The notes under the pieces were generated by a model. It was not told where the DNA came from and made no database searches. It saw only the letters and a list, made by a program, of their open reading frames with translations. A stretch of DNA of 64,000 nucleotides from contig OU015653.1 of assembly GCA_907165275.2 (NCBI GenBank), positions 2,386,001 to 2,450,000 on the forward strand, in the 5' to 3' direction. Positions 25,962 through 39,118 of this stretch are shown piece by piece (the stretch's first letter is position 1; each line of letters starts with the position of its first letter). The DNA is from Zygaena filipendulae. Taxonomy: Eukaryota > Arthropoda > Insecta > Lepidoptera > Zygaenidae. A program made the position numbers and the translations under genes.

Positions 25962-26282
25962 TAGTGATGTGCCGGATATCCGTATCCGTATCCGCGGATA
26001 TCCAAGGGAATACGAAGATTCGTATCCGTATCCGTTACTTTTTTGCCGGATAGTTTACGGATCATTTACACTGCATAGATGAAATTCTATATATAGGTGA
26101 TTAGGATGCAATGAAAAACTATATCAAATTCCATTCAGATATATAAACAAAAAAAAATAGATCTGCGCAATGTAAGTCAAAACGTTTCCTGTCAAGCAAA
26201 GCTTCAAGGGGCGTCAAATATCGTTTCAAGGTTAAGGTCCGTATCCGCGGATACACATTTTTAACGATCCGGCACATCACTA
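25962..26282. mobile_element. hAT-like MITE with imperfect 8-bp target duplication
   Basis: Ends TAGTGATGTGCCGGAT and ATCCGGCACATCACTA; flanks GTATTAAC (25954-25961) and GTTTTAAC (26283-26290), 7 of 8 equal. Just inside, ATCCGTATCCGCGGATA repeats at both ends. 321 bp, no ORF. Confidence 0.82.
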
Positions 26283-27788
26283 GTTTTAACTAGTACTATG
26301 GAATGGATGGACGATTAAAGCTATCGCTATGGCCGAAGAGTGCAAATTTGGGTCAAAAGTTACCATTCAATAGAATCATTCACTTGACTATACTGTATCT
26401 TCTTTCATCTACTACGGACTAACTACAATCCTTACACGCCGCATAGCCTTTCACATTCATGCCGATCTATTTCTACTGTTATTGATGTTTGCCTTTCCGG
26501 GAACGTATTCTAACAAATCTTTACTCTATTCTATACAGTATACACTTTCTTAGTCACTGTACTTTTATTCAACCTTTCCAAATTAACTAAATGTGTTCTT
26601 CTCCCTTATCGTCTTGCATATTTATAATCTTTTACCACATTAGTCCTAACCTTGTCTTTCATTTTTATTCCATTTAAAAATTACATTAATCTCCATTTTC
26701 TTCGTACTTTTCGTTATCTATGCATTTTCCTATATCCCGAAATACAAACAGGTACGCTTCTAACGGTAACAATTGACCTCTAACGCATCAATTTGTTTCG
26801 GACTGGTAGTAGGTACCTACATTAAACATTTTTTTTCGGGAAACCTTTTTCGGGGTACCTCTGATAACGAGTTTCGATAAACCAAACGTCATATCTCTAT
26901 AAGTACTCTACATTAGTACCTACCAATAACCAGCGCAAAATGTATGTGATCATTATAAAACATATACTATCTAAATAAAATCTAAACTTAACTGGTTACA
27001 TGTATACTTTTTTTTTTAAACCAATAGATACAAATACAAAGTTCACATATTTCCAGTGTAACAAAAACCAAATTTGGTTTGCCTGTGCACTGCGACGGTT
27101 TGAGGCAACATTTACATTAATTAAAACATGTTGATAATTTCAATGAAACATCTACGTTGTTAACCTTGCATAACAACCTTTATTGCGATATATCTGACCA
27201 AAATGGAAGATAACATAAAGTTTGCGTATAAAATTATTGCAATACGACTTCTATCCATTTACCATGTAAAAAATATCAATTAAGATAATTTTGCAGAGTT
27301 TTCTTGACATTTCTAAACATGTTTCATCGATGAGGTTTCGTATCGAAAAGATAATATAAATAACAAGTACCTGACCCATAATACCATGGCAAAACTCATA
27401 TTTCCCTATATTTCTGTTACTTTACTAAAAGTATAGCTTTTATTATTCAAAAGATACAAAGAAAGAAACAGTTTAATTTAGTAAGTAAGCAAAAAGTTTG
27501 ATTAAACCATGTACCCAACCTAAATATTTTTCGAACTGTTCCATATCTTTCACGTCGGTTTTGTTGGCTGGCAAATAAAGTATATTATTGATATAAAAGT
27601 TTCAATATTGTTATTTGCTACACATTTATAAGGCTCAGATAAGAATATATGTTATCAGTATCTAGTATCAACAGTTAGACCTACTTTAATTTCCAGATTA
27701 TATTTACCCGCTGTACCTATTTACTCTGCGGCATCACGTGTTCCAGGCTTGGACTTGACTGTATATCCGTGGACATATTATATCTGTA

Positions 27789-28610
27789 TCTTACATATAA
27801 ATTGCTTTGTCGTGAATGACTGACGGATCAACGCACAGCCTAAACTGCTGATCGACGAGACTTGGAACTTGGAGGGTGTGTTCTTTGTTTAACGTAGGCA
27901 TCCGATAAAAAAAGATTTTTCATTACTCATACTCGGAAAGTAGGTCTGAAGTTGCCTGAGAAGCGGGTTGAAAGTAACCCTTTTCAGCCCTAGGGAGAAT
28001 CGCTTTCAACTGACAACTGTCAAATTATTAAAAAAAAACTAGGTTTATTTTCACATTTCTATTGAACCATGTTTCAACTTTCTATACAGCCAGCGCGATG
28101 TAAAATTGAAATAACGTAAAGTTTAAGTAGGTATTAATTAAAATAAAATTCACTCACTTTTTCTTAAGCTAATTCCTATTTATATTTTTTTATTTTCTTT
28201 AATTAATATTTAATAATTAAAGATAATATTTTTTTTAGTTCGCCACAATGTAAATAAAAAATACTGGCTGAATAGCTAACCGGCCAAAGAAAAAGAAATA
28301 GGTGGGAAAGTGTCAAGCGACTATCCGATCTTCTTAGCTTTTCTTTAGCTAATTCCTATTTTTATTTTGACTTTCCTTGCATTCCTAATGAAAAGCACAG
28401 TGTTATCCTCGGGAGAAAGACTTATTTAGTCCCTCGATCCCCCGTCTCGGGACTAAATAAGTTACTTTCACCCCTAGGATAACAATGTACTATTTTAAAG
28501 GCTACCCCTAAGGGGACGAAAAAGGGGGGTAAAGTTTGTATAGAACAATTCCGCGGGAACTTGAAAATGGAATTGACATTATCGCGGGTGAAACTGCGCA
28601 GGACAGCTAC
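27789..28610 (+). mobile_element. Helitron-like, fourth 5' type, interrupted by an insertion
   Basis: The left part (A|TCTTACATATAAATTGCTT, ATCAACGCACAGCCTAAACT) and right part (CCCTAAGGGGACGAAAAAG, GTATAGAACAATTCCGCGGG, end GGACAGCTAC) match the intact copy at 42694-42933. About 580 bp between roughly 27925 and 28500 is extra and includes the inverted repeat at 28401-28490. Confidence 0.7.
28401..28490. repeat. Inverted repeat (hairpin), likely the end of an inserted MITE
   Basis: GTTATCCTCGGGAGAAAGAC and ACTTATTTAGTCCC are mirrored by GGGACTAAATAAGTTACTTT and CCTAGGATAAC with a 14-nt centre. It lies in the insertion that splits the Helitron-like copy; AGCCCTAGGGAGAATCG at 27988 may be the facing end. 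Confidence 0.75.
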
Positions 28611-28673
28611 TACAGGTATAAAATTACTGCTTTTCGGCTACAAATAGGCCGGGGGCTAAGATGCGCAAGACGA

Positions 28674-28764
28674 CAAAATTTTATCGAGCCATTTTATCGA
28701 TTCTCGTCGACAAAGCCATACAATATGTCGACGAGAATCGATAAAATGGCTCGATAAAATTTTG
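28674..28764. repeat. Perfect 39-bp hairpin with a 13-nt loop
   Basis: 28674-28712 is the exact reverse complement of 28726-28764 (starts CAAAATTTTATCGAGCC, ends ...TAAAATTTTG). The loop is AAGCCATACAATA. Weaker pairing continues outward (CGCAAGA / TCTTGCG). No other copy was seen, so it may be a MITE, a small-RNA precursor or a structural artefact. Confidence 0.85.
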
Positions 28765-29213
28765 TTGATTTATTCTTGCGGTGTTTCTTGTAGTCTTCAA
28801 TTAATCACTTTTGTTACCTGCTATATTATTTATTTGATAATTTTGTTTATTAATTTAGTAAAGGGGATAAAGAATTGATTTGAGCTTTCCTAATAGTATT
28901 TGTTCATGGTAATATTTTTTTCAAATGCATTCCAATTTCCAAGGCTGATGCATTCCAATTTCCAAGGCTGACCGGGTCATGTCTCATCTATATTTTTTCC
29001 CGTCAATATTCTTTTTAAACTGGCTTTTATTTATTGCCTTTATCGCAATACCTATTCTAACTTTGTTTCACTTTGTCCCAACCCCGTCCATAACAAGTGA
29101 AACCCCGTTACGTAAGTTTCAATGCCATATCGAGAGTGGTGGCTAGGCAACAACACTTCCGCAATTCCCACCCCATAAAGAACAGAATATATTATGTATA
29201 TTAATTATAATAT

Positions 29214-29317
29214 GAGCTATACCTCGCGATTTCACCTGCATTAATTTCGAAGTTCCCGCTCGAATTTGGGGATAAAAAGTACCTTAGGTCCTTTTCTGTA
29301 CCCCCCTTAAAACAATG
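29214..29317 (-). mobile_element. Helitron-like fragment
   Basis: CCTCGCGATTTCACCTGCAT, then AGTTCCCGCTCGAATTTGGG and AAAAAGTACCTTAGGTCC: the minus-strand pattern of the family without its CTAG end. Confidence 0.6.
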
Positions 29318-29424
29318 CAAAACATATAAATAAATTCACCTTATTTATTTCTTAGCTATTATTTATATGTTGTTATTTTTTTTGTTACTGTAGTTTATTT
29401 TAATATTTTACAGATTTGTTCTGA

Positions 29425-29590
29425 ATTGCATGAGCCCTCTCTACTCCAGAGGGGAATGATTGAAAACCAGCGCTGCTAGGGACCTAGGTCACGAGCAGCT
29501 TACGCTGAATCACTTCCTTTTGCCTTTAATTGGCTAAGTTTCATGTTTTTTTGTACACCTTTTTGATGGCGATAAACAATTTTATTATTA
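29425..29590 (+). mobile_element. Possible LINE-like 3' end
   Basis: GAAAACCAGCGCTGCTAGGG, then AGCAGCTTACGCTGAATCAC and GGCGATAAACAATTTTATTA resemble a non-LTR element tail. Assigned only from style; no tail repeat or coding sequence confirms it. Confidence 0.3.
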
Positions 29591-30357
29591 TCATTATTTC
29601 TATGGTTTACAACTCCACACGTTCCAAAGTACTAATGCTATCTTTAATGAACCTACATTTATATTAAAATACTAACGCAGTGATCCTCGCGGGTGTAATT
29701 GGGTATTTTGGTAAAATCATTAACTCTTCTCCATTAGTCATCAACTCTACCTTACTTCCTGTTTGTCTTACTTTAGTATAGTCGTAATTGATAATTTTAC
29801 CAGTCAAGTATATCTTTAGCAAAACGAGTGGGAGATGTTTCGACCATTATTGAAAACGCTTTAGAATAGTCCTTTTAGGGTTTTCGAAAACACTTACAAA
29901 TAGGTAATAAATTAGTTAATGTATTGTAAAACTACTTATTTTGTTTGTTACATGTTAATACACGATAACGAAGCCCAGCTTTCATAGAACGCTACACCTA
30001 TTTGATCAGCTGTAGGTACTCGTATAGCTTAAAAAAAACTGTGTTTACTAACCTTGAAATTTTAATTTACTTTGTTATTCATAGTTACATTCACAATACT
30101 CGTAAGTAATTACTTAAAATTTTTTGCAGTGTGTGTATACTATATTATTTTTGTTTAGCAAAGTTTATCTTATCAGCATAAAGATTTTCTCTCGATTCAA
30201 ATTGCCACAAATTTAATTTATAAACAGATTTTCAGCATTTCAGTGCTCAATTCGTGTATTTTATTTATTTTTCAATGCATTAAAATTATTACAGCTTTAC
30301 TTACAGTTCAACATAAACCTTTTTAGGTTTTTCCGCGCACCGAAAGATTCGTCGTTA

Positions 30358-30590
30358 TTGGTACATAATTATCTGGGCGACTGAGCTTCGCTTGTAGCGC
30401 CATCTGTTGTTAAGTAGAAAAGCAGTACCAAATACTCATTTTTCACTGTCTAAAAACACGAATAAAACGACGTCTTCTAAAAATGAAACCTAGACAAATC
30501 GATTAATCGCCCCCGAAACCTCCTGCAAACTAAATTTCATGAAAATCGTTAGAGCCGTTTCTGAGACGAATTGCTCGTTTTGAATAGATA
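30358..30590 (+). mobile_element. Possible RTE/SINE-type dispersed repeat
   Basis: GCTTCGCTTGTAGCGCCATC near the start and TTTCATGAAAATCGTTAGAG, CCGTTTCTGAGACGAATTGC at the end. The last motif (guided by 'aaaatcgg..cagccgttt') also appears at 18553 and is typical of lepidopteran non-LTR 3' regions. Confidence 0.45.
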
Positions 30591-31077
30591 GATTACACCA
30601 GTATTGCAGTACCTATTCAAATTATGTATCAAAATCAAAACATGTCAGTGGTTGAGTTTATCTTCTCGATCCACATTTAGTGGTATGATGTCGAAATTAA
30701 AATGTTACTTGCCACACTAGCGACGCGATGTTAACACAACCAAATTAAAAGAACATGTAATATGTATTAGATTACTCCAATCAAAAGGCTGTTTATTATT
30801 CAAACATTTCGAGGCTCGATGGGCGATTGTTCATTGATACGTCATCATAACAGTTTGTGGTATGGGGTATTTATTGCTCAACATAACTTGTAATGTATTA
30901 TAATTTGATCTGATAACTAGGTAATTATTAAGATTACAAACGAGATATACATAATGCGTCAAGTTGAAATTTTTGATAGAGCGTAACTAACCGTGTTTAA
31001 TGTAGCTTTACTTAGGTGGTTAAACAGGTAATATGTACTCCTACATTAGAAATTATTTGTAATATTATAATTAATTG

Positions 31078-31223
31078 ATTAATGTTAATTGGCATTTAAC
31101 TAAATTAAGTTAATTAGTTAAATGCCAATTAACATTATTTTAATGAACGTCTCTGAGTGCGGCATTTTTGTTATAAAAATCTTTACTTAAAATTAAGTAA
31201 TCAATAAAACGACTCTGAGTGCG
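31078..31223. mobile_element. MITE family E, copy 2 (truncated)
   Basis: Contains TTAGTTAAATGCCAATTAAC, GTCTCTGAGTGCGGCATTTT and the right end ACGACTCTGAGTGCG. The left terminus is lost; the internal inverted repeat TTAATTGGCATTTAACTAA is intact. Confidence 0.75.
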
Positions 31224-31788
31224 ACCGCAAGACTTCTATTATACTTTTCAAAATGGATTTGCAAATTAAAAAGTTGAATGAAGCTTTGCGCCCGAAGCTT
31301 CTATTTCTTACATTCACTGGTAACATGAGAACACACTCGCAGTCTCAAAGTCTTCAAACAGAGCGCGGTGAAAGTAGTTAGCTTGCCCGTGATGATACAA
31401 CCTGTGTAATAGGTCGCTCAGATTGAACCTAGGATAAGCGAGAGATTTACCTAAGTTTGTGCAACAGTCCAGATAAAATCTTGATTCTCGACGTAATTTT
31501 CTGCTTAAACCTTTTCGAGTTACTCGGAGTAAGGTAAGGTAAGGTACTTGAGAAGTACTCGAGTAACTTACTCGTAAATTGTCTACTTAGCCACTTGTCA
31601 ACTTGTATACTTGGCCACAAATATTTTTTTCCCGCAGGAACTTCAAACTTCTTTTATTCTTCTTCTCCTTAGATTAACAAACATAACAAAGAAATAATAA
31701 GCGAAATTGGTCCAGCCGCTAGCCGTTCACGCGTGATGCCGTGACCAAGTGAAATAGGGATACATTTTTATATATATAGATTTGTCAG

Positions 31789-31855
31789 CTAGTCGATCCC
31801 ACACGGTTTCACACCCGTTATTACAATGTTCCTGTAGTAATTCCAAAATAAAAAA
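31789..31855 (-). mobile_element. Helitron-like fragment
   Basis: CTAGTCGATCCCACACGGTT and TCACACCCGTTATTAC keep the 3' hairpin pattern in minus orientation, with several substitutions. Confidence 0.55.
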
Positions 31856-32393
31856 TCCCCTATTGAAATATTGTACAGCTAGCTAAGTTGCTGTTATAGA
31901 GTTTATCTATTGAAAGAAAATAAATAAAGACTCGAATCCTTTTTTTCTCTTTAGAATACTAGTTATAGGTACTATTAGATATCGCTAGACGACGATTACC
32001 CAATAATTCGATTGAAACGTCGATTTTCTTACATAGATCCGTTATCGAAGACATAATTAATAGACCTATCTAGCGAAATAATCAATTTAACAACAACTCA
32101 GGCGCTAAACTTAAAGCCACTATCGTTGTAACCTAATTGCGTTGCGTCATGAGATAGCTGGGATTTATTTTGTGCTGCAGTCATTTTCTGATACGTCATG
32201 TGGCAAAACAGAAAGGAAAATGGTCTTCAATGTTAAGATGGTAGACTCGAATTTTGGATACACATTGTATTCTGGACGACATGCAAGAAATAGTAGCTAG
32301 ATAATACTCTTACCTAATTGATTATACACAATTACACATTTATCGAATAAAAGCTAAGAGAATTATGCTTTCATGTAGAGGATAACATCAGAC

Positions 32394-32622
32394 CCCCTAT
32401 TATGTAAATTTTGTTTCTATCATTTTTCGGTTGCAACCAAAAACGTGGCGGTTTTGTGATTACAATATGGACGTTTTGACACCTACTATTTCTAGTAATC
32501 AACCAAAATCATCATAGGTACCAACTTCAAAAGTTGTAGCTGTCTGAACAATCACAAAATCGCTATTTTTCTGATTGAATCTGAAATACGATAGCAACAA
32601 AGGTTACATAATTGCCCTACAG
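32394..32622. mobile_element. MITE family G, copy 1
   Basis: Left end CTATTATGTAAATTTTGTTT and right end CAAAGGTTACATAATTGCCC are inverted repeats; inner GATTACAATATGGACGTTTT and AACTTCAAAAGTTGTAGCTG. Similar, in reverse orientation, to 62168-62386 in Shank intron 7. Confidence 0.75.
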
Positions 32623-32875
32623 AGTCTATATTATTATAATTAAGTTAACTATTTGTTTATTGTCTAACTTTAGGCTTTGGATTTTATATGCCTCTAACGG
32701 CCGCGCTCAGGTGAATCTACTAAGATGTTCTCAAAATATTTTAACACCATTAAAATTTATTTTCGGCTCTATTAAATCTTGACTCCATAAGAAAGTGTTT
32801 AAAAATCAAAATGGCTCACTTTTTGTAGATTTTTGTAAAATATATTAGGATGCATACTAAACACCCAGACTTAGG

Positions 32876-32983
32876 TAAATATAAATTAATGAACACCACA
32901 TAAATGTTTACCCTGGAACGGGAATCGAACCCGCGATACCCAAAGTAGCGATCAGTTTCGCTTACAACTACAGCAAAGGTGCT
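32876..32983 (-). mobile_element. SINE, tRNA-derived, minus strand
   Basis: GGGAATCGAACCC (32920-32932) is the complement of a perfect B box (GGGTTCGATTCCC). The neighbouring ACATAAATGTTTACCCTGGA and GTAGCGATCAGTTTCGCTTA fit a tRNA-derived SINE head and body. A true tRNA is unlikely because no cloverleaf could be drawn. Confidence 0.55.
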
Positions 32984-33335
32984 TTTAAATTTCTATTTAA
33001 TCCAGTCAAAACACAACAATTAATGAAATAAAACAAAAATCGACATTCATTAAATCCTAAATTAAAATATACAGTGTACTAACACTTCATCGAACAGGAA
33101 ACACTCAATGTCAAGCCACTTACTTAATAAGTATAGATTATCCAAGACGAGATCTGCGTTATAACAATTCATCTATACTCCATTATTATGCAATGTGCAA
33201 CCGACTATTATACGTACGTCGTACATATTTGCTGAAGAGTGGAGATAATATCGTTGAAACACTGATCTAACCATTTGGACGTCCCTACCATGACGTGTGT
33301 CTTACACACAATAACTATGACGTATATATATAATA

Positions 33336-33494
33336 CTAGCTGTTCCCTGCGGTTTCACCCGTGTTCATTCCGGAGTTCCAGGAATTCCGGAATAAAAAGG
33401 CCTGTGGCCTTTTCTGTGCCCCTGACGACGTGTATGCAAAATTTTATTATAATCGGTTGAGTAGTTATGGCGTGAAAGCTTGTCAGGATTAAGA
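33336..33494 (-). mobile_element. Helitron-like
   Basis: A|CTAGCTGTTCCCTGCGGTT at the left and GTCAGGATTAAGA|T at the right; inner GTTCCAGGAATTCCGGAATA and CCCCTGACGACGTGTATGC. Confidence 0.72.
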
Positions 33495-35499
33495 TTATTA
33501 TTTTATTAAGTGCGTTTTCCCACTATTGTATACAGTCTGCAAGTCAACTTATAATAACTATAATAATCAGCCACAAATCAGCTACTATAGCGTTGACTGA
33601 AGTTAAGCAAACTGAAGTGCTTACTATAGAAGTATAGAATAACGTATGACGTAGTGAAGTTAATTCTACTTAAATTCAGCCGCTGTGAACGTCGAGAATT
33701 TCAATTGGAACAGAAGTTGAACAAAAGATATTCTTAACATAATCACAGGGTATTCTATATTATGTATCAGTATTAGATGTAGCCAAAAACGTTACAGATA
33801 TTCACCAATACCATTATCATTAATCCACTCGGAAAACCAACGAAGATCAAACCGTTTCCAAATCTTAGCAAAAACGGAAAATCAATTTGGTCGACAAACA
33901 CTTTGAGATACCGTCCCATTCAATTCTCTCTTTGAGTCTGATTAATATATAGCTACCTACTTGCAACGAATCTGTTGTCGCATCTTCTCTCTCGAATCTT
34001 CAAATGCTCGACCTATGTTCAAAAGCATCAACTAGATTCTAGATCAACATTTGAAACCGATAAAGATTAAACTGAACGTACTTTTCGAACGCGCTAGAAC
34101 TATGAAGAAGGTAAATGTAGAAGAAATAGTTACAAAAGAAGAGGTTTTCAAGATTGTCGTTTAAAAGACAGATTATGATTTCGATTTCGATTTCGTTATG
34201 AAATCGAATTAGAGATTCGATTAGATTCGAGATTTCGTTATGTCTTAACTTATTAATTTATAGACATATAACACATATTTTGTTCACCCAAAACAATTTA
34301 TCTTATCTACACAAATCTCTCATCTCAAATTATACACACTCGTAATTTCATAATTACCTATGTTAAGTCTCAAAGAAAACACAATACGTTTCACGTGTTG
34401 ACAAAGGATTTGTATGATAAAATTATACGCATTAAATATGTATGTTGTGTAGGTATATGAAATCTTCTGAATAAATTTTACAACTCTCAGAATTGGTTTA
34501 ATTTATAATTTTTTTCACGCTTAGTCATCTCTGTCTAATCTTACTAACTAGCAAACCACTTTTGTGCTTGGTTAAGATAGTATGTTAATTGGAACTTCTA
34601 TATAATATCTGGGCTTCATTTCGAGTTTGCAGTTTGCACCCTTTGAGTAGTTTTTTTTTTAATTTATAATCTCATAATAATCTTAATTCGAAACCATATG
34701 AAAAGTTACCAAATATGATATCGGTAGTTATTTCGTTTTGTCGACAAAGTCTATTCCTTGTGCAATCAAATCACACAGAATGCACATTGCCTACATACGC
34801 AACGCAAATGTAAATGTTGATTTCAAGAGGTACCATGAAGCGATTGTTAAGCAATCTAAAGCAGAATTATTACGTATGTTTTTTACCTTCACAGAGCGCC
34901 GTTACTGCTTGGAGATTTATAGATGTACCAATGCTAAGTTGTTATAATTTGTATGCCTTGTTTTTGATCGGTGTTTTTGTTTTAATAGTGTGCGTTTATA
35001 GGCTACAATACCTTCACGATGTTTTCCGAGATTTCACTACATTATTTTCAGGATTTCCTCGGGATCTCTTTATGTATTTTAAGTCCTATTCAAGTTACTC
35101 TAAATTATATGTGAATAAACAGATATTTTTATCACAATATATTCAGAAGCATACACAAACTCACACGCAAAAAATTTTACATTATAATATTAGTTAGGAA
35201 TAGGAAGGTTGCCTGATTCAACCGTCGCTGTCGCTACTCGCTACGTATATATTATTTTACTTAAAAAAAATCCTTTGCGAGTCGCGACGGTCTTTATTAG
35301 GATTGAAAATGAACGTTCCTATTTCCTATCAATAACTTTGTGCAATCTTTTTTTCGTTTGAGTTACATCTTACTGTCATCAATCTTCTGTAACTTATCGA
35401 TTTCCAATTTTACGTCTACCACTATCGCTATTTTTTCAACCCCCATGTTATTTCAATCGTAAACTTTCGCTTAACTTTCTATCGTTTTGCCAACGTTGA

Positions 35500-35750
35500 T
35501 CGGGGGTGTTTTATCTTGAACGTTCCATATCGCACCTTCGCCAGCCGACGACCGAGTACGTTGCTCTCATTATCGTAAATTATCTTATCTGCCACGTGTT
35601 AAACAGGCGAGGGGAGGGCGCAGCCCGGGAATCGGTATTGGGGAACGATTCGGTGTCATTGCATCCTTCCGTAGGGTCGGTTGTGTTCGCAGTTCGCACA
35701 CTGTTGACGACCCAATATCAATGTCACACGTTCTTTGTATTAACGTGGGT
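35500..35750. other. Repeat-poor, G+C-richer patch
   Basis: CACCTTCGCCAGCCGACGAC, GCGAGGGGAGGGCGCAGCCC and TTCCGTAGGGTCGGTTGTGT stand out from the AT-rich surroundings, with no match to the repeat families in the window. An 86-codon frame crosses it but shows no domain. Possible enhancer, non-coding exon or unrecognised repeat. Confidence 0.3.
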
Positions 35751-36439
35751 AGTACACGAAGATTAGTTTCCAGCCAATTTAATACTTAAAATATCATTGT
35801 ATCCAGCAGCCATGTTGTGTACGCTGAGAAATAAATTAGTATCGAGAGAAAATCATGTTATATCTTGGGGAACAATGTAGTAATAGAAGAAGATATTTTA
35901 ATACAAAAACATTGTCATTGGTAAAATTGCAACAAATCGCGATAGAAGCCATAATTAAAAAGGAAGAATTTTGATCATTTCTAAGCAACAGCAGCGTTTG
36001 TGAAGTCGTCTTCTTACGTCGGTTTTTAATTGATCAGTCATGTTGAAGAAAGAACATTTAACTGTAACATGTTGAGCATAGTATACAAAAAACGGACCTT
36101 TTCAGATATTATACTCAACCGGGAAGACATGACGAATGCGTGCGTTTGTGGTTGCATCAGTTACCAACCAACCTGAACCACCATTTTTAGCAAGTTGCAG
36201 GTGCAAGAATATCACGAGTTTAGCAGGAAGCAAACCTTATCATACAACTATTTTTGATATATTTTTATAATGATTGAGCAGTGAGCACATTTAGTAATTG
36301 TATGTAAAAAAAATATTTAAATGTTTCCTAGTAATGTTTAGACAATTGCTTTCTGTTGAATGAATCGAACTAATCTTGGTAAGTACCTACATCGTTACTT
36401 TAAGATTATTAATCCATTAATAAGATAAGAGGCGGGTGT

Positions 36440-36515
36440 TTTCCTTGAAATCTAAAAAAAATAAGTTCCCAAGGGAATCTTGATTCGCGATCGAAACCGC
36501 AGGAAACAGTTAGTT
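36440..36515 (+). mobile_element. Helitron-like 3' fragment
   Basis: AAGTTCCCAAGGGAATCTTG and CGAAACCGCAGGAAACAGTT AG resemble a decayed 3' end of the family. Weak. Confidence 0.4.
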
Positions 36516-38144
36516 AATACGAGTATTTACTAAAGTTAGTTAAAAGATGTGCACGCTCGAATTACTCGCACGAAACAACCTTTTTTCCCATTCAACTGGG
36601 TCAGGTGGACCCGAGCTAGAGTGGGCAGGCGGTACCCCACCTGTGAAGGTGCACCTAGGGTTACTTCAGACTTTGTGCTTAATTTTGCCGGAAATTTTTA
36701 CATTTTTATGGCTTTTTTAAAGCCGGACATTCATAATATCCAAAAATTAATTTTTAAAGGTTTTTTCATTGTTTCTGTTTATCGCCTCGCTCAAGCTGGA
36801 CTTTCGAATCGCGCAGCAGCCAGACAAAACGCCTAATAGATGCCGGATATGCCACAAACAAAGTCCGAGAGCTGGCAACCCTAGGCGCACGTTTTAATAT
36901 TTCACATGAGAGCACAATGTGTGCACACATTAGAGGTCAGTTTTGTTCGCCGCACGGCCGTGCCTAATTGAAGAGTTTAATGTTTTCATGTATATGACTG
37001 CGAGTGTTGTGGAGTGGAAACGTATTCTAAACCTACGTTAACGTGACGTGATTCTCTTCTGAAGAATGTCATTACTCATTAGTAAACTCTTGACCTGTTT
37101 GGAATGTCGAAGTTGTTTCAAATTCAAATTGGAACGCTCTATCTGTTTTTTCTGTTTTTTTTATTATGTGCCAACTTTTTGCATGTCATGGATTAAATAC
37201 GTTTTGCAACAAAATATTGACTAAGTAGGTACATATTATAGGCGCCAATCCAGTAGTCGAATAAAAATTAAAAATAAGTCTACATTTCAGTGTCTGCCTG
37301 TCTTATGAATAGCAAACAAAAACAATGCTAAATATTACTTTTTATCATTTGATCTTTAGCAAACATTCTATTTTGGACTGAGGCCAATTCTCGAAAAGTC
37401 TCACATAATACGTTTCTTATTACTATATCCTAACGGAAACATAATATAATATTATATATATTTCGATAGATTCCCCTCACAAGAGAGAATATTGCCCAAT
37501 CGCGGAGGTGTTTAATTAGTTTTGGAAGTATCAAGACGGTATTGCGAAGTTTGTCCGTTCGTCCCGACTCACACGTTCCAATATTATTTCTACGTAGGTA
37601 CCTTTATTACTCGTTTGAGCCGTAAAGCCTTGGACATTACCTACTGTTAATTGTAGCTAATTAAAATTGTACTTTTATAACCGATCACCGATATCGCGAA
37701 ATGAATTAATACAATTTAAACTCTGTAAAGCTTCTCTCAGACTACGCTATATAATATCAAAGAGTAGAGATTATATAAAGAAGCGACATTCTCCGCCTTC
37801 CACCAATTTCATGCCCCCTCATACCCCGCGAAAATGACCTTGCTTAAGACCGTGGAAAGTTTGACACAGTGACAATTATTCAAAGACATGGCAGTTACTG
37901 TCAGCTCGCTGTAAACGTACACGTGCTACACGTGTCTATTTTATGCGTCTTTCTTTCATCCGGCATACAGTATTGATGCAGCCTCGCATCATTTTGATTA
38001 ACTGAATTGTTGGCGAGTTTCGAGCGAGTAATATAGGTACATTTATATATTCGTATAGTTACTAAGAAAAACAGTGTCAAGGAAAGGGAAAGACAAGCTC
38101 CGATGTTATCTCTGAGTTATTTATTATCAACTTTTATTTTTATA

Positions 38145-38333
38145 TCTTTAATATATAAAATTCTCGTGTCACAATGTTCGTTCCCATACCCCTCCGAAAC
38201 GGCTTGACCGATTCTCATGAAATTTTATATGCATATTCAGTAGGTCTGAGAATCGGCTACTATCTATTTTTCATCCCGGAATTCCCGCCGGAACTCCGAA
38301 ACTCACGCAGGTGATACCGCGGGGCACAGCTAG
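38145..38333 (+). mobile_element. Helitron-like, fifth 5' type
   Basis: A|TCTTTAATATATAAAATTC, then TCGTGTCACAATGTTCGTTC and CGAAACGGCTTGACCGATTC; ends CGCGGGGCACAGCTAG|T. Confidence 0.78.
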
Positions 38334-39118
38334 TAATACTATAATATGCTTGCAATTCTTTCACATGGTCTTAGATTTACCCGCGGGAACAAAATAGTAT
38401 CGCGATGTAGCTGCTGTAAAGATATTATACCGACTGTTACTTTTTTGAAGTAGGTACACTGTCACTACTAACGTTGTGAATGTCAAGTCTATATTATTTG
38501 TAGATACTTAATGAGGTTACCTACTCATTTTGGGCAGACAGAAGGAGAAGATAAGGTTTTGACGTTGGAGTTGTAAACACCAGAATCGAAAAATGCTAAA
38601 ATCATAAACAACTTTATTCTTCATCTTTAACACTTACTAGTATGTGCCGATGGTACCTAATATTATCATCATAATATCAGTAGACAGAGAGAGAAACAGA
38701 CATGTATTGTATTGTTTACGATCATTTTATAACACGTATATTCACCTTTTTTTAATTCGTAATCACCCAAAAGTTCAATCCCATAACTGACTTTAGCAAA
38801 AAATTTGTTCTCAAACTTTTAATCAAGTTTTTGTCGGTTCCACTTAATGAGGGAGGTTTCCAAACTTGAATATAAACGCTTATCGGCCCGTTTAGGCTGC
38901 GTTAGGCGCGGCACACACGGGCCCAGTCAATTAACCGTAATTAAATAATTGCTTGTATCCGCGGGGCGCATGTGTCAAGCCCAGTAATGTCCCGCTTTAT
39001 ATTAATTATAACATTCACTTCGTGTGCGATCTACTAATTGGGTCGTTAAATTATTTTATGTTTTTTAATTCTACGCTAATTTTTTTTAGGTTGCAGATCA
39101 AAGATTTTATTCAAAACT

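Noticed and set aside
32876..32983. Possible tRNA gene on the minus strand
   Set aside because: B box only; no acceptor stem or anticodon arm could be drawn. Treated as a SINE.
34814..35197. 127-codon open frame, the longest outside the gene
   Set aside because: AT-rich, no domain, overlaps another frame at 34738, ends in a CACACA/AAAATTTT-rich stretch. No splice or similarity support.
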